Assembly: GCA_001602415.1 (NCBI GenBank)
Contig: CP012155.1
Span: forward strand, 744,001 to 808,000
Direction of reading: 5' to 3'
DNA length: 64,000 nucleotides
Source: Bacteroidetes bacterium UKL13-3
GTDB lineage: Bacteria; Bacteroidota; Bacteroidia; UKL13-3
Shown here: positions 16,155 to 24,904 of the stretch, piece by piece
How positions within the stretch are numbered: position 1 is the stretch's first letter
How the letters are laid out: every line of letters starts with the position of its first letter
Translations under genes and position numbers: made by a program
The notes under the pieces: model-generated
Told to the model about the DNA's origin: nothing
Database searches by the model: none
The model's input: the letters and a program-made list of their open reading frames with translations, nothing else

Positions 16155-17360
16155 ATGCCACAAGCAGCCACCTTTCAATCCGCTACTAATCTGAGTCTTG
16201 AGAACACAGAAATCGCTTTTCGCTCTAAGTCAAACAGCGATTTGCAGCGTTCATATTACCTTTTTAAGGCGATTGGTTACAATTGGCTGGTAAAATTGGG
16301 ACCTCCAATGGTTGAGTTTGCCTTTAATATTCACCTACCCATAACAGGTATTATTAAGGCAACTGTATTTAAACAATTTTGTGGTGGCGAAACCATTGAT
16401 GATTCTGTGCCAACTATTAAACACCTAGACGAGTATGGCATTGGCTCTATCTTAGACTATTCGGTTGAGGGGAAAGAAGAAGAAAAAGAATTTGAGCACA
16501 CTACCGAAGAAACATTGCTCACCATTGATAAGGCAACCAACAATCCGCAAATTCCTTTTTGTGTGTTTAAAGTTACAGGCCTGGCACGTTTTAATTTATT
16601 GGCAAAAGTGAATGCAAAAGAGGCCTTATCAGTTAGTGAGCAAGAGGAGTTTGATAAGGTGAAAAATCGTGTGGAGCGTATTTGCCGAAAAGCATTTGAT
16701 AATAAGGTTCGTATTTTTATTGATGCTGAGGAAACATGGATTCAAGACACAATTGATGCTTTGGCGCGCGAAATGATGTTGAAGTTTAACAAAGAAACGG
16801 CTACGGTTTACAACACTATTCAACTATACCGTCACGATAGGTTGGCATTTTTAAAACAGAGTTATGAAGATGCCTTAAAACACAATTATTATTTAGGAGT
16901 AAAATTGGTGCGTGGTGCTTATATGGAAAAAGAAGCAGCTCGTGCTTTAGCGTTAGGCTATCCAAATCCAATTCAACCCACAAAACAAAGCTGCGATAAT
17001 GATTATGATGCGGCTCTCACTTTTTGTGTAGAAAAAATTGACAGAATAAGCATTTGTGCGGGTACCCACAATGAACAAAGCAGCATGTTGTTGGATCAAC
17101 TCATGCAAAAGCACTCATTAGCACCAAACGATAAACGTATTTATTTTTCTCAACTGTTTGGGATGAGCGATCATATCAGCTTTAACCTTTCGAGTGCAGG
17201 GTATAATGTTGCCAAATATCTGCCTTATGGTCCTGTAAAATCAGTGATGCCTTACTTATTTAGGCGTGCTGCCGAAAACACATCTGTAAAAGGGCAGTCG
17301 GGCAGAGAGCTCACACTTATCAGCAAAGAAGTAAAGCGCAGAAAAGCCGCCAAAAGGTAA
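16155..17360 (+). CDS. proline dehydrogenase (stand-alone PRODH)
   Basis: A 401-residue flavoenzyme that oxidises proline to pyrroline-5-carboxylate and feeds electrons to quinone. The TIM-barrel signatures are FCVFKVTGLARF, VRIFIDAEETWIQ, YLGVKLVRGAYMEKEAARA, ICAGTHNEQS, YFSQLFGMSDHISF and YLPYGPVKSVMPYLFRRAAEN. This is the monofunctional form; no aldehyde dehydrogenase domain is fused or adjacent. The product joins the membrane side of the respiratory chain, consistent with the aerobic act operon later in the window. Confidence 0.93.
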   Translation: MPQAATFQSATNLSLENTEIAFRSKSNSDLQRSYYLFKAIGYNWLVKLGPPMVEFAFNIHLPITGIIKATVFKQFCGGETIDDSVPTIKHLDEYGIGSILDYSVEGKEEEKEFEHTTEETLLTIDKATNNPQIPFCVFKVTGLARFNLLAKVNAKEALSVSEQEEFDKVKNRVERICRKAFDNKVRIFIDAEETWIQDTIDALAREMMLKFNKETATVYNTIQLYRHDRLAFLKQSYEDALKHNYYLGVKLVRGAYMEKEAARALALGYPNPIQPTKQSCDNDYDAALTFCVEKIDRISICAGTHNEQSSMLLDQLMQKHSLAPNDKRIYFSQLFGMSDHISFNLSSAGYNVAKYLPYGPVKSVMPYLFRRAAENTSVKGQSGRELTLISKEVKRRKAAKR

Positions 17361-17560
17361 TAACGCAACTTATGTTGCAATAGGCTTGCAATGAGCAGGT
17401 TGTTTCAAAAATGAATATACGGTAGTTGCAAGAAAAAAGTTTAATACGACATTAACTCTTTACTTTTCAGCAAATAAAGTATTCAACACCCCTGTTGATA
17501 CGTGGTGTACAAGTCCAACTTTCCTTTCTCTTACTTTGAAGAAATAGAATTGAACAAAAT

Positions 17561-17588
17561 TGTTCCACGAAAAACATGCCGTGAAACA
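17561..17588. promoter_or_regulatory. degenerate parS-like site upstream of parA
   Basis: TGTTCCACGAAAAACA (17561-17576) matches the parS consensus TGTTTCACGTGAAACA at 13 of 16 bases. A second perfect half-site, CGTGAAACA, follows at 17580-17588. The site lies 21 bases before the parA ATG. The parS consensus is conserved across bacteria; whether ParB binds this imperfect copy is inference. Confidence 0.4.
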
Positions 17589-17608
17589 ATTACAGGAAAA
17601 TATACACC

Positions 17609-18415
17609 ATGGGAAAAATTATATCAATTGTTAATCAAAAAGGAGGAGTTGGAAAAACAACCACTGCCATTAATTTAGCGGCAAGCCTAGCTGTATTGGA
17701 GTATAAAACGCTTGTGGTGGATGCCGATCCTCAAGCTAATACAACCTCAGGATTGGGTTTTGATCCGCAAAATGTGAAGTTGGGTTTATATGAAGTGATG
17801 ATTAACGATACCCAAGCAAAAGAAGCGTTGTTTAAAACTGAATTTGAGTATTTAGATGTGCTGCCTTCTACCATTGATTTGGTTGGTGCGGAGATTGAAC
17901 TCATCAACCTTCCAAACAGAGAGCGCATCATGAAACATGCCCTCGAGAAAATTAAAGGGGAATATGATTTTATTATCATTGATTGTTCGCCTTCGTTGGG
18001 CTTAATTACCACTAATGCCTTAACTGCATCCGATTCGGTTATCATTCCAGTGCAGTGCGAATATTTTGCATTGGAAGGTTTGGGTAAATTGCTCAATACA
18101 GTAAAAATTGTACAAGCTGGGTTAAATCCCGATTTGCAAATTGAAGGACTACTCCTTACTATGTACGATATGCGTTTGCGTTTAAGTAATCAGGTGGTGG
18201 AAGAAGTGAAAATGCATTTCCAACAATTGGTGTTTGATACCATCATTCAAAGGAATACGCGTTTAAGTGAAGCACCAAGTTTTGGTAAACCAGTAATTGC
18301 GCACGATGCAGAGTGTAAAGGAACGGTAAACTATCTTAACCTTGCAAAAGAGTTGTTACAAAAAAATGGAATGACCAAACTGAATCAGCAATTCGAACCG
18401 CAATCGTTGAATTAG
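17609..18415 (+). CDS. parA: chromosome-partitioning ATPase ParA/Soj
   Basis: A 268-residue ATPase that binds DNA dynamically and moves ParB-parS complexes during chromosome segregation. The deviant Walker A motif QKGGVGKTTTAINLAASLA is at residues about 10-28, followed by VVDADPQANTTSGLG (Walker A') and FIIIDCSPSLGLIT (Walker B). PVQCEYFALEGLGKL and RNTRLSEAPSFGKP are also present. Length is normal. The partner parB lies downstream but is separated by about 650 bases of repeat DNA instead of the usual short gap. Confidence 0.97.
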   Translation: MGKIISIVNQKGGVGKTTTAINLAASLAVLEYKTLVVDADPQANTTSGLGFDPQNVKLGLYEVMINDTQAKEALFKTEFEYLDVLPSTIDLVGAEIELINLPNRERIMKHALEKIKGEYDFIIIDCSPSLGLITTNALTASDSVIIPVQCEYFALEGLGKLLNTVKIVQAGLNPDLQIEGLLLTMYDMRLRLSNQVVEEVKMHFQQLVFDTIIQRNTRLSEAPSFGKPVIAHDAECKGTVNYLNLAKELLQKNGMTKLNQQFEPQSLN

Positions 18416-18426
18416 TTATGGGAAAT

Positions 18427-18910
18427 TGAGTGATTGGGTAAATGGGTGATTGAGTAAATGAGTAAATGGGTGATTGAGTAAATGAGTAAATGAGTAAATG
18501 GGTAAATGGGTAAATGAGTAAATGAGTAAATGAGTAAATGAGTAAATGAGTAAATGAGTAAATGAGTAAATGAGTAAATGAGTAAATGAGTAAATGAGTA
18601 AATGAGTAAATGAGTAAATGAGTAAATGAGTAAATGAGTAAATGAGTAAATGAGTAAATGAGTGAATGAGTGAATGAGTGAATGAGTGAATGAGTAAATG
18701 AGTAAATGAGTAAATGAGTAAATGAGTAAATGAGTAAATGAGTAAATGAGTAAATGAGTAAATGAGTAAATGAGTAAATGAGTGAATGAGTGAATGAGTG
18801 AATGAGTAAATGAGTAAATGAGTAAATGAGTAAATGAGTAAATGAGTAAATGAGTAAATGAGTAAATGAGTAAATGAGTGAATGAGTGAATGAGTAAATG
18901 GTTGAATGAG
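18427..18910. repeat. octanucleotide tandem repeat between parA and parB
   Basis: About 60 copies of an 8-base unit (TGAGTAAA in phase; variants GGGTAAAT, GAGTGAAT, TGATTGAG) fill 484 bases. On the plus strand each perfect unit holds ATG-AGT-AAA-TGA, with the next ATG overlapping the TGA by four bases. On the minus strand all three frames stay open through the array and read the same 8-residue period (HLLIYSFT). Variant units are grouped: GAGTGAAT blocks at about 18661-18690, 18781-18805 and 18877-18893. The minus frames have no plausible start context or conserved ends, so they are not called as genes. Confidence 0.95.
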
Positions 18911-19055
18911 GAAGAGCCAATCACCAACAGCCAATAAAATTCGAATTCTTGTCAAGCTGAGTTCATCGAAGCAGACCTCTGGTGATGTTAAAATGACAAA
19001 ATAAAATTAATAAACAGCCAACAGCTAAAGGCCAACAGCCAATAGCCAAATAAAT
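18911..19055 (+). repeat. composite repeat leader of parB
   Basis: This stretch holds a CTTGTCAAGCTGAGTTCATC-type element with short inverted ends (TTGTCA at about 18949, TGACAA at about 18993) and the GCTGAG...CGAAG core seen in other intergenic hairpins of this window. It also holds the 19016-19055 block shared with the purA leader (AGCCAACAGCTAAAGG). An unproven 32-codon frame from ATG 18906 to TAA near 19003 also exists; I do not call it a gene. Confidence 0.6.
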
Positions 19056-19066
19056 TGAAAACAGAA

Positions 19067-19948
19067 ATGAGCAATCCGAAACGAAATGCATTGGGCCGTG
19101 GATTAAGTGCCTTATTGGAAAATGCAAGTACAGATGTAACCACAACAGAATCAAAACCTGCTAACTCCATTAGCGAAATATTAATTAGTCAGATAGAGGC
19201 AAATCCTTTTCAGCCACGTACCGAGTTTGAAGAAAACGCGTTAAATGAATTGGCAGAATCTATTCGCGTACATGGCGTTATTCAGCCTATTACAGTTCGT
19301 AAAATGGGGTATGATACCTACCAAATTATTTCCGGTGAACGCAGAACCCGTGCTTCTATTATTGCCGGCATGACTAAAATTCCTGCATATGTTCGTGTGG
19401 CAAACGATCAGGAAATGCTGGAAATGGCGTTGATTGAAAACATTCAACGTGAGGAACTCAATCCTATTGAAATATCGTTAAGTTACAAACGCCTAATTGA
19501 TGAATGTAACTTAAAACAAGATGAATTAGGTGAGCGTGTAGGTAAAAACAGAACAACCGTAAACAACTATTTACGCTTGTTGAGGTTGCCCGAAAAAGTT
19601 CAGTTGGCGTTAAAAGAAAAGGCGATTTCAATGGGACATGCACGTGCTATTATCAATGTGGAAGATCCGCAAAAGCAAGAGTGGATGTTGGAGCAAATGT
19701 TATCAAATGAGCTAAGCGTGCGCGATGTAGAGAGCCTTGCTCGTGAGGCAAATACTTCACCTGCTAAAAAAGCGGAGAAACCTGCAGCACAAAAAAAATC
19801 GGAAGTGTTGGTTGAGTTTCAACAAAATCTTTCTGATAAGTTTAATACCAAAATTTCCATTAAAGCAGATGATAAAGGACGTGGAGCCATAAAAATTCCG
19901 TTCCGCTCCCAAGCCGATTTGCAACGTATTTTGGATATGTTGGGATAA
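19067..19948 (+). CDS. parB: chromosome-partitioning protein ParB
   Basis: A 293-residue DNA-binding CTPase clamp that loads at parS. It begins KRNALGRGLSALLEN, as ParB/Spo0J proteins do. The nuclease-like CTP-binding box is ISGERRTRASIIAG, then MALIENIQREELNPIE. A helix-turn-helix follows (LGERVGKNRTTVNNYLRLLRLP), and the C-terminal dimerisation segment ends GAIKIPFRSQADLQRILDML. The ATG at 19067 gives MSNPKRNALG; an in-frame TTG at 19055 adds only four residues and overlaps the repeat leader. Confidence 0.95.
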   Translation: MSNPKRNALGRGLSALLENASTDVTTTESKPANSISEILISQIEANPFQPRTEFEENALNELAESIRVHGVIQPITVRKMGYDTYQIISGERRTRASIIAGMTKIPAYVRVANDQEMLEMALIENIQREELNPIEISLSYKRLIDECNLKQDELGERVGKNRTTVNNYLRLLRLPEKVQLALKEKAISMGHARAIINVEDPQKQEWMLEQMLSNELSVRDVESLAREANTSPAKKAEKPAAQKKSEVLVEFQQNLSDKFNTKISIKADDKGRGAIKIPFRSQADLQRILDMLG

Positions 19949-19975
19949 GATTTATTACGAGTCATTCAGAAAAAA

Positions 19976-20010
19976 GCCTCCTGTAATTTGTTTGATAGGA
20001 GGCATTTTTA
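19976..20010. terminator. terminator between parB and the convergent response regulator
   Basis: GCCTCCT (19976-19982) pairs with AGGAGGC (19997-20003) around a 14-base loop. It is flanked by AAAAA on the left and ATTTTTA on the right, so it can serve both converging genes. Confidence 0.75.
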
Positions 20011-20031
20011 GTTAAGGAAGTTTTTTAGGTT

Positions 20032-20742
20032 TCAGTTTTGTTTATTTTTAAATGCAACAGGTTGAAGCAATCCCCAATCCGAAAATAATTGGATTAATGT
20101 TAATCTGTTTTCTACCCCCATTTTATTTTTTATGCGCTTTATGTTCATATCAACGGTGTTGGGTGATATATTCATCAAATCGGCTATTTCTTCTCGTTTT
20201 AAATTATGGTAAATAGCACTAACCAATAAAATATGCCTATCAGTTATTTTTATATGCTCACCATTATGGGCTATTATATGATGACTCGATAATTCCGATA
20301 ATTCCGAAAGTTGCTTCTTAATTGGTTTCAAGCTGCGAATCAAATCTTGGTGCATAAGAGGATCAATGTAAAACTGACCCGACCAAATATGTTGGATAGC
20401 CATATTCAGTTTGATGGCAGCAAATCCCTTAAGGAGATATGCGTCTACTCCCACATTCTTGATTTGTGCCGGGAAACTCAAATCAGCAAATGATGTGGCG
20501 CATATACATTTAGTAATTGGATACTCTTGTTTTATAATCTTGCAGGCGCTTATTCCATCTTTTTTGGGCATGATGGTATCGCTTATTACAAGTTGAGGTT
20601 TATATTGCCTGCAAGCATTGATTAGTTCAATTCCATCTTCTACAACGGCTAACACATGATGACCGAGTTCGCTGGCAATTTTAGCATGTAAAAATTTGTC
20701 AATGGGGTTATCGTCTGCTACAACGATGGTTAGTTTTTTCAT
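20032..20742 (-). CDS. NarL/LuxR-type response regulator
   Basis: A 236-residue two-domain regulator. The receiver domain occupies residues 1-120 (VVADDNPIDKFLHAK acidic pocket, phosphoacceptor Asp in LVISDTIMPKKDG, CATSFADL and LLKG switch residues). A linker with SELSELSS follows, then a LuxR-type helix-turn-helix at residues about 165-225 (LKREEIADLMNISPNTVDMNIKRI). No sensor kinase is adjacent. It is a close relative of the interrupted regulator at 50972: both share DDNPID.FLHAKI.SELGHHV and the SEL-type linker. Confidence 0.92.
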   Translation of the reverse strand: MKKLTIVVADDNPIDKFLHAKIASELGHHVLAVVEDGIELINACRQYKPQLVISDTIMPKKDGISACKIIKQEYPITKCICATSFADLSFPAQIKNVGVDAYLLKGFAAIKLNMAIQHIWSGQFYIDPLMHQDLIRSLKPIKKQLSELSELSSHHIIAHNGEHIKITDRHILLVSAIYHNLKREEIADLMNISPNTVDMNIKRIKNKMGVENRLTLIQLFSDWGLLQPVAFKNKQN

Positions 20743-20861
20743 AAGGTTGGTTTATACTTACATCAATATTAACAAAATGAATGGAAAACAAAAAGTATGG
20801 TTTTAGTTACATTTTGTGATACAGAATTGATAGATGTTTGTATTCATAAATTTTATAATCT

Positions 20862-21728
20862 ATGAAAAACACCCTACACATCTTTGTATTATCTGCTTGC
20901 ATAATCACTGCTCATTTTGCAACTGCTCAATGGAGTGGACCAACTGCCAATACGTTAAGTACGGCTAATAATATTAAAATATCGCTGAATGGTGGTTCTG
21001 TGGGAATGCCCGGTACAACATTCCCCAATATTTTTGAAACACAACTAACAGGAATGGGAAGTGGCACAAGTGTTTTGTATCCGCTAACCGTGAGTTATGG
21101 TGGTAAAGTTGGTATAGGAACCAATACCCCAACAGCAGCATTGGATGTTAAAGGTAATATGAGGATAAGTGGTAATACTGCAAACCCAACTTCAATTGAA
21201 ACATTTAGCCGAGGAAACATAACTATCACTACGGATGGATTTCCGGTGAGTAGAGGCTTGTTTATTAAAAGTCCCACAGCTGATATATTGAATGTAACCC
21301 CGGAATTTTTGAGTTACTCGTTGGCTGGAAATACCGTTTTGAAAGTGGATGCTAATGTAAATTCTTTTGGTGATATTATTATTAAAGACAATAACAATGA
21401 TATTAATTTTAGAGACTACACTGATGGAACTGTGCGAGCGAGAGAAGTTAGAGTTAACCTTGCAACTATTCCACCCGATTACGTATTCGAAAAATCATAT
21501 AACTTGCTTCCAATTGAGGAGGTCGAAAAATATATTATCCAAAACAAACACCTTCCTAACGTTCCGTCTGCAAAGGAAATGATGGAACAAGGTTCAATGG
21601 ATGTAAGTGCTATGCAACTTAAATTGCTTGAGAGGGTAGAAGAGCTTACCTTGTATATTATTGAGTTAAAAAACGAAAATGAAAAATTGCAAAAGCGAGT
21701 ATGCTCTATAGAAAATCAAAAATATTAG
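20862..21728 (+). CDS. exported fibre-like protein with C-terminal coiled coil
   Basis: A 288-residue protein with a signal peptide (MKNTLHIFVLSACIITAHFA, cleaved near TAQW). The middle has KVGIGTNTPTAALDVKGNMRISG, a motif typical of repetitive fibre or tail-spike-like surface proteins of this phylum. The C-terminal part, DYVFEKSYNLLPIEEVEKYI, NKHLPNVPSAKEM and then LLERVEELTLYIIELKNENE, is the common 'shufflon-like' ending: a short globular element followed by a coiled coil that probably trimerises. It starts a cluster of surface protein genes and overlaps the next gene by 28 bases. Confidence 0.75.
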   Translation: MKNTLHIFVLSACIITAHFATAQWSGPTANTLSTANNIKISLNGGSVGMPGTTFPNIFETQLTGMGSGTSVLYPLTVSYGGKVGIGTNTPTAALDVKGNMRISGNTANPTSIETFSRGNITITTDGFPVSRGLFIKSPTADILNVTPEFLSYSLAGNTVLKVDANVNSFGDIIIKDNNNDINFRDYTDGTVRAREVRVNLATIPPDYVFEKSYNLLPIEEVEKYIIQNKHLPNVPSAKEMMEQGSMDVSAMQLKLLERVEELTLYIIELKNENEKLQKRVCSIENQKY

Positions 21729-22399
21729 TATTGATGTTGTTATCAATCACAATTGGGAATGTTTCGGCACAACATAAATGGAACATGACTTTTAAAGCTT
21801 ATCCATCTGTAACGTGGTTGCATATCAACTCAAGTTCACCAGCCTACAATAAGCGTTGGGAAAATGTAAATCTGTCGTATCCGGCAAAAGGAGGATTTGG
21901 ATTGGGTATTGGGCTGGAATACGCAGTTTCAGATAAGGTAAGGGTGTTTGCCGATTTACGATACAATAGTTGGGGTGGAAATATCTACGCAATTAGAAAT
22001 GATCCTACTTTTTATCTTGATTTGGACATTAACTACCGAAGTATTAACATACCTGTTGGAATAAAATATTATTACAAAGCCAAGCCTGCATATAATCTTT
22101 ATCTATCAGCAGGAGCTGGACTAGACTATACCTATCATGTAAGTTTCATTCCCACTAATTATTATGGTTCGGTTCCTGCAATAGAAAGAAATGCATCGAT
22201 GCAAACCTATTATGTATTATTAGGAACAGGTATTGAGTTTAAACTAACCAATAAACTAACCGGAACAATAGGTATGGAGTTCCAAAATGATAGATTGTTT
22301 AATCCAAACCGCATTCAAGATTTTGGAGGGTTATTTGGTCAGGAAGAAATTCCACTTTCTTATTCGATGGTGTTGTTTCATGTAGGAGTAATAATGTAA
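21701..22399 (+). CDS. outer-membrane beta-barrel protein
   Basis: A 232-residue protein with an N-terminal signal peptide (KILVLMLLSITIGNVSA, cleaved before QHKW). Alternating hydrophobic and aromatic strands follow (GLGIGLEYAVSDKVRVFADLRYN, then LYLSAGAGLDYTY and GTIGMEFQND), ending in a hydrophobic strand. The pattern fits an eight- to ten-strand outer-membrane barrel of the porin-like 'OMP_b-brl' type. The start overlaps the previous gene, so the two are probably translated from one transcript. Specific role is unknown. Confidence 0.7.
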   Translation: MLYRKSKILVLMLLSITIGNVSAQHKWNMTFKAYPSVTWLHINSSSPAYNKRWENVNLSYPAKGGFGLGIGLEYAVSDKVRVFADLRYNSWGGNIYAIRNDPTFYLDLDINYRSINIPVGIKYYYKAKPAYNLYLSAGAGLDYTYHVSFIPTNYYGSVPAIERNASMQTYYVLLGTGIEFKLTNKLTGTIGMEFQNDRLFNPNRIQDFGGLFGQEEIPLSYSMVLFHVGVIM

Positions 22400-22416
22400 C
22401 GAGAAAAGATGTAATT

Positions 22417-23136
22417 ATGAAAAATGTATTTTTATTTTTATTTTTTTTATTTTTTGTAAAGGTAGTCCAAGCACAGCTGTTTTACAAAAATGATTCTGTC
22501 AGGCGTTCGCCAATTATACATGTTGGATTGGGGGCGTACTCAGGTAGTTATATGCTGAATCCTAACTCAGGTAGTTTAACCTATAATAATAAACCAGGTG
22601 TAGATCAAGGGATAATAGCTAGAGTATGTTTGGATGTTTTTAAAAATATAACAATATCGTCTGACTTGAGATATTCATTGCAAAGCAGTATGGTTGACAT
22701 AAGCAATCACAAATACAGCGAGCACTTTTATTTACAATTAAGCGGCTGGCAGATTCCGTTTACTATCAAATATTCATTTATAAGTAAAAAACAAATTGAA
22801 ATGCTCGGAATATATGCTGGAATGAGTTACAATAGAATGCTCTATGAAACCAGTAGCGATTACTTTATCAGAGCGCAAGGTTTTATCGGAACTACTGGTG
22901 GAGGAGCAACAATTAATGGAATTGAAAAAACATACTATTCTTGGCTAATAGGGTTATCAAAAAAGTTAGATTTAAAACAAGGATTTAGTTTGGTTTTATT
23001 CAATGAATATGAATACAAGGATAAGGCATTTCAATCAGGTGCAAGTGTTACAGATATAAACTCTGGGGTACATGAAAGTTATGTGTCGGTTTTTAATTCA
23101 TCATCAATCCGTTTGGGGGTAATTTTAATATACTAA
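22417..23136 (+). CDS. outer-membrane beta-barrel protein
   Basis: A 239-residue protein with a strongly hydrophobic signal peptide (NVFLFLFFLFFVKVVQA, cleaved before QLFY). Amphipathic strands follow (IIHVGLGAYSGSYM, ITISSDLRYSLQ, MLGIYAGMSYNRM, FSLVLFNEYEY), with a final strand IRLGVILIY. It lies 17 bases after the previous barrel gene and is probably in the same operon. It looks like a paralogue in organisation, though not closely similar in residues. Function is unknown. Confidence 0.68.
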   Translation: MKNVFLFLFFLFFVKVVQAQLFYKNDSVRRSPIIHVGLGAYSGSYMLNPNSGSLTYNNKPGVDQGIIARVCLDVFKNITISSDLRYSLQSSMVDISNHKYSEHFYLQLSGWQIPFTIKYSFISKKQIEMLGIYAGMSYNRMLYETSSDYFIRAQGFIGTTGGGATINGIEKTYYSWLIGLSKKLDLKQGFSLVLFNEYEYKDKAFQSGASVTDINSGVHESYVSVFNSSSIRLGVILIY

Positions 23137-23138
23137 TC

Positions 23139-23657
23139 ATGCGAAAATTCCTAGAGTTCTATCTTGTTTACAGCATACTAATTAGCAAATGTTTCTGTCA
23201 AATTCCAGCTAACCTTGTTCCAAATTTTAGTTTCGAAGAAAGCATCCGTGAATTTGATGAAATTCGTTGCATAACCAGACCTGTCTAAACTAACGTGTCT
23301 TTCTGGCATCGTGGCTGGGAACCAAAAAATGAGGAGATAAAAACTGATCCTAACCGAGAGAATAATAGCCCTAATTGGAGGTCGTTTCTTAACGATAAGA
23401 ATGCTGATGAATGCTATCCATGTGAAAACAAGGTTGTAAATGCGTTTTTGGATGATAAATACGTTTTTATGGGATGTGACATTGATACTAGAAATGGTGA
23501 AAATATATTTACTCCTTTGCATTCAAAACTAGAGATTGGCAAAAAGTATAAATTCAGGGTATTGGCCTATGGTACTCCCAATAGTCATTTTAATATACAC
23601 ATTAGTAAGAAAGGTAAAGGATGGAAGATACTGTCCAAAAAAGTGTGTAAAGTTTAA
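23139..23657 (+). pseudogene. 'NLVPN.SFEE' surface protein fragment, in-frame stop and IS256 truncation
   Basis: From ATG 23139 the frame reads a signal peptide (FLEFYLVYSILISKCFCQIP) and then ANLVPNFSFEE. This is the usual mature N-terminus of Bacteroidota surface proteins, often ones carrying an OmpA-like end. A TAA at 23286-23288 interrupts the frame, which continues in the same phase as NVSFWHRGWEPK ... YCVFMG-like ... KLEIGKKYKFRVLAYGTPNSHFNIHISKK (read in pieces), until it enters the IS256 end at about 23638. The gene therefore carries both a nonsense mutation and a 3' truncation. The missing C-terminus is not found after the element. Confidence 0.7.
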
Positions 23658-24902
23658 AAATCTGATTTTTGTGTTTGAGACTTAAAAACGCAGAAGAATG
23701 AATTTTACACAAGAACAAATTACATCAATATTTGATGAACTAGCAAACAAAGAAAATGGGTATCAATCTTTGTTAAAATTATCATTAGAGGCAATCATGC
23801 GAGCCGAACGTGAACAATTTAATTCAACACACAATGATAGCTCCAACGGCTATCGATTAAGTAGTGTATTTGCTCACAAAAGTAAGATGGAGTTGGTAAT
23901 ACCACGAAGCAGGCATAACAACTATTACCCACTTATTTTGAGTTTAATAAAAGATCAGGATAAGGAAAGTCAGGAACTCGCATTTGAATTATACAGAGCA
24001 GGCTTAACCACCGAACAGGTAGGCGAACTTTTTGGTAAAGTATACGGAAAAACGTATAGCAAATCAGCAATCAGTGCAATGATGGTAGATGCACGTGCAG
24101 ATGTTTTTAGCTGGTTAGAAAGAGAGCTAGATGCTGTTTATCCAATAATCTACATTGATGCTACATATTGGCATACCAGAAGAAACGAACGCGTTTCAAA
24201 TGAAGCTTATTATACAATATTGGGCGTAAAGCAAGACAGAACAAGAGAAGTTTTAAGTATTATTAATCACCCCACAGAAGGCGCAACTAATTGGGAAGAG
24301 GCCTTTGAGTCCCTAAAAAACAGAGGGGTAAAAACAGTTGAGTTGGTAGTTTGTGATGGATTAACAGGTATAGAAAATGTGATATCCAAAGTCTTTCCAA
24401 AGGCAACCATCCAATTATGCACAGTACATTTAACCCGAAATATATTGGCAAAAGTAAAACCAGCCGATAAACAAATGGTTGCTGATGAATTAAAACAAGT
24501 TTTATACCCTGACAACAATGATGATACATCTGCAATAGGGGTTAACAGATTTAATCTTTTCATAGAAAAGTGGACGAGTAAATATCCATCATTTAAAGTG
24601 TATAAAGGCTTTAGGTATGAATATTATTTCAACTATTTGAACTACCATGTTAGCATTAGAAGAATGATTTACACAACCAATTGGATTGAAAGGCTCAATC
24701 GAAATTATAAACGAACATTACGAATGAGAACCTCAATGCCTAACCCTCAATCAGTAGTTTTCTTATTGGCTAGCACCGCTATGAATAGAAAAGAGTTTCT
24801 ATTTCCTATTTACCAATTTAAAGACGAATCGAAACTTTCCTTTTTTTAACTATTTTCGACTAACAATACTTGAATACTAAAAATCTACTTTACACACTTT
24901 TT
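23638..24902 (+). mobile_element. IS256-type insertion sequence (about 1265 bp)
   Basis: Terminal inverted repeats AAAAAGTGTGTAAAGT (left, 23638) and ACTTTACACACTTTTT (right, ending 24902) bracket one transposase gene. The 8 bases outside the ends differ (ACTGTCCA left, AGCACACT right), so there is no target duplication. This suggests that a deletion or recombination joined two sites here. Confidence 0.9.
23698..24849 (+). CDS. IS256-family (mutator-type) transposase
   Basis: A 383-residue DDE transposase of the Mutator/IS256 type. N-terminal features are HDSSNGYRLSS-like NDSSNGYRLS and VIPRSRHNNYYPLIL. The catalytic residues are Asp in YIDATYWHTRR, Asp in LVVCDGLTGIENVI, and Glu in TTNWIERLNRNYKRTLRMRT. 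CTVHLTRN is the family's signature. The frame is intact and close to the ends of the element, so it could be active. Confidence 0.95.
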   Translation: MNFTQEQITSIFDELANKENGYQSLLKLSLEAIMRAEREQFNSTHNDSSNGYRLSSVFAHKSKMELVIPRSRHNNYYPLILSLIKDQDKESQELAFELYRAGLTTEQVGELFGKVYGKTYSKSAISAMMVDARADVFSWLERELDAVYPIIYIDATYWHTRRNERVSNEAYYTILGVKQDRTREVLSIINHPTEGATNWEEAFESLKNRGVKTVELVVCDGLTGIENVISKVFPKATIQLCTVHLTRNILAKVKPADKQMVADELKQVLYPDNNDDTSAIGVNRFNLFIEKWTSKYPSFKVYKGFRYEYYFNYLNYHVSIRRMIYTTNWIERLNRNYKRTLRMRTSMPNPQSVVFLLASTAMNRKEFLFPIYQFKDESKLSFF

Positions 24903-24904
24903 AG

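Noticed and set aside
18427-18910. CRISPR array
   Set aside because: The repeats are directly tandem without spacers and no cas genes are near.
18336-18955. Three overlapping minus-strand frames of 171-194 codons with a HLLIYSFT period
   Set aside because: All three phases of an 8-base repeat are open only because the unit lacks minus-strand stops. There is no conserved start, domain or RBS, so it is repeat DNA, not a gene.
18906-19003. 32-codon plus-strand frame starting in the last octamer unit
   Set aside because: It is made of repeat and filler sequence, has no RBS and no recognisable motif.
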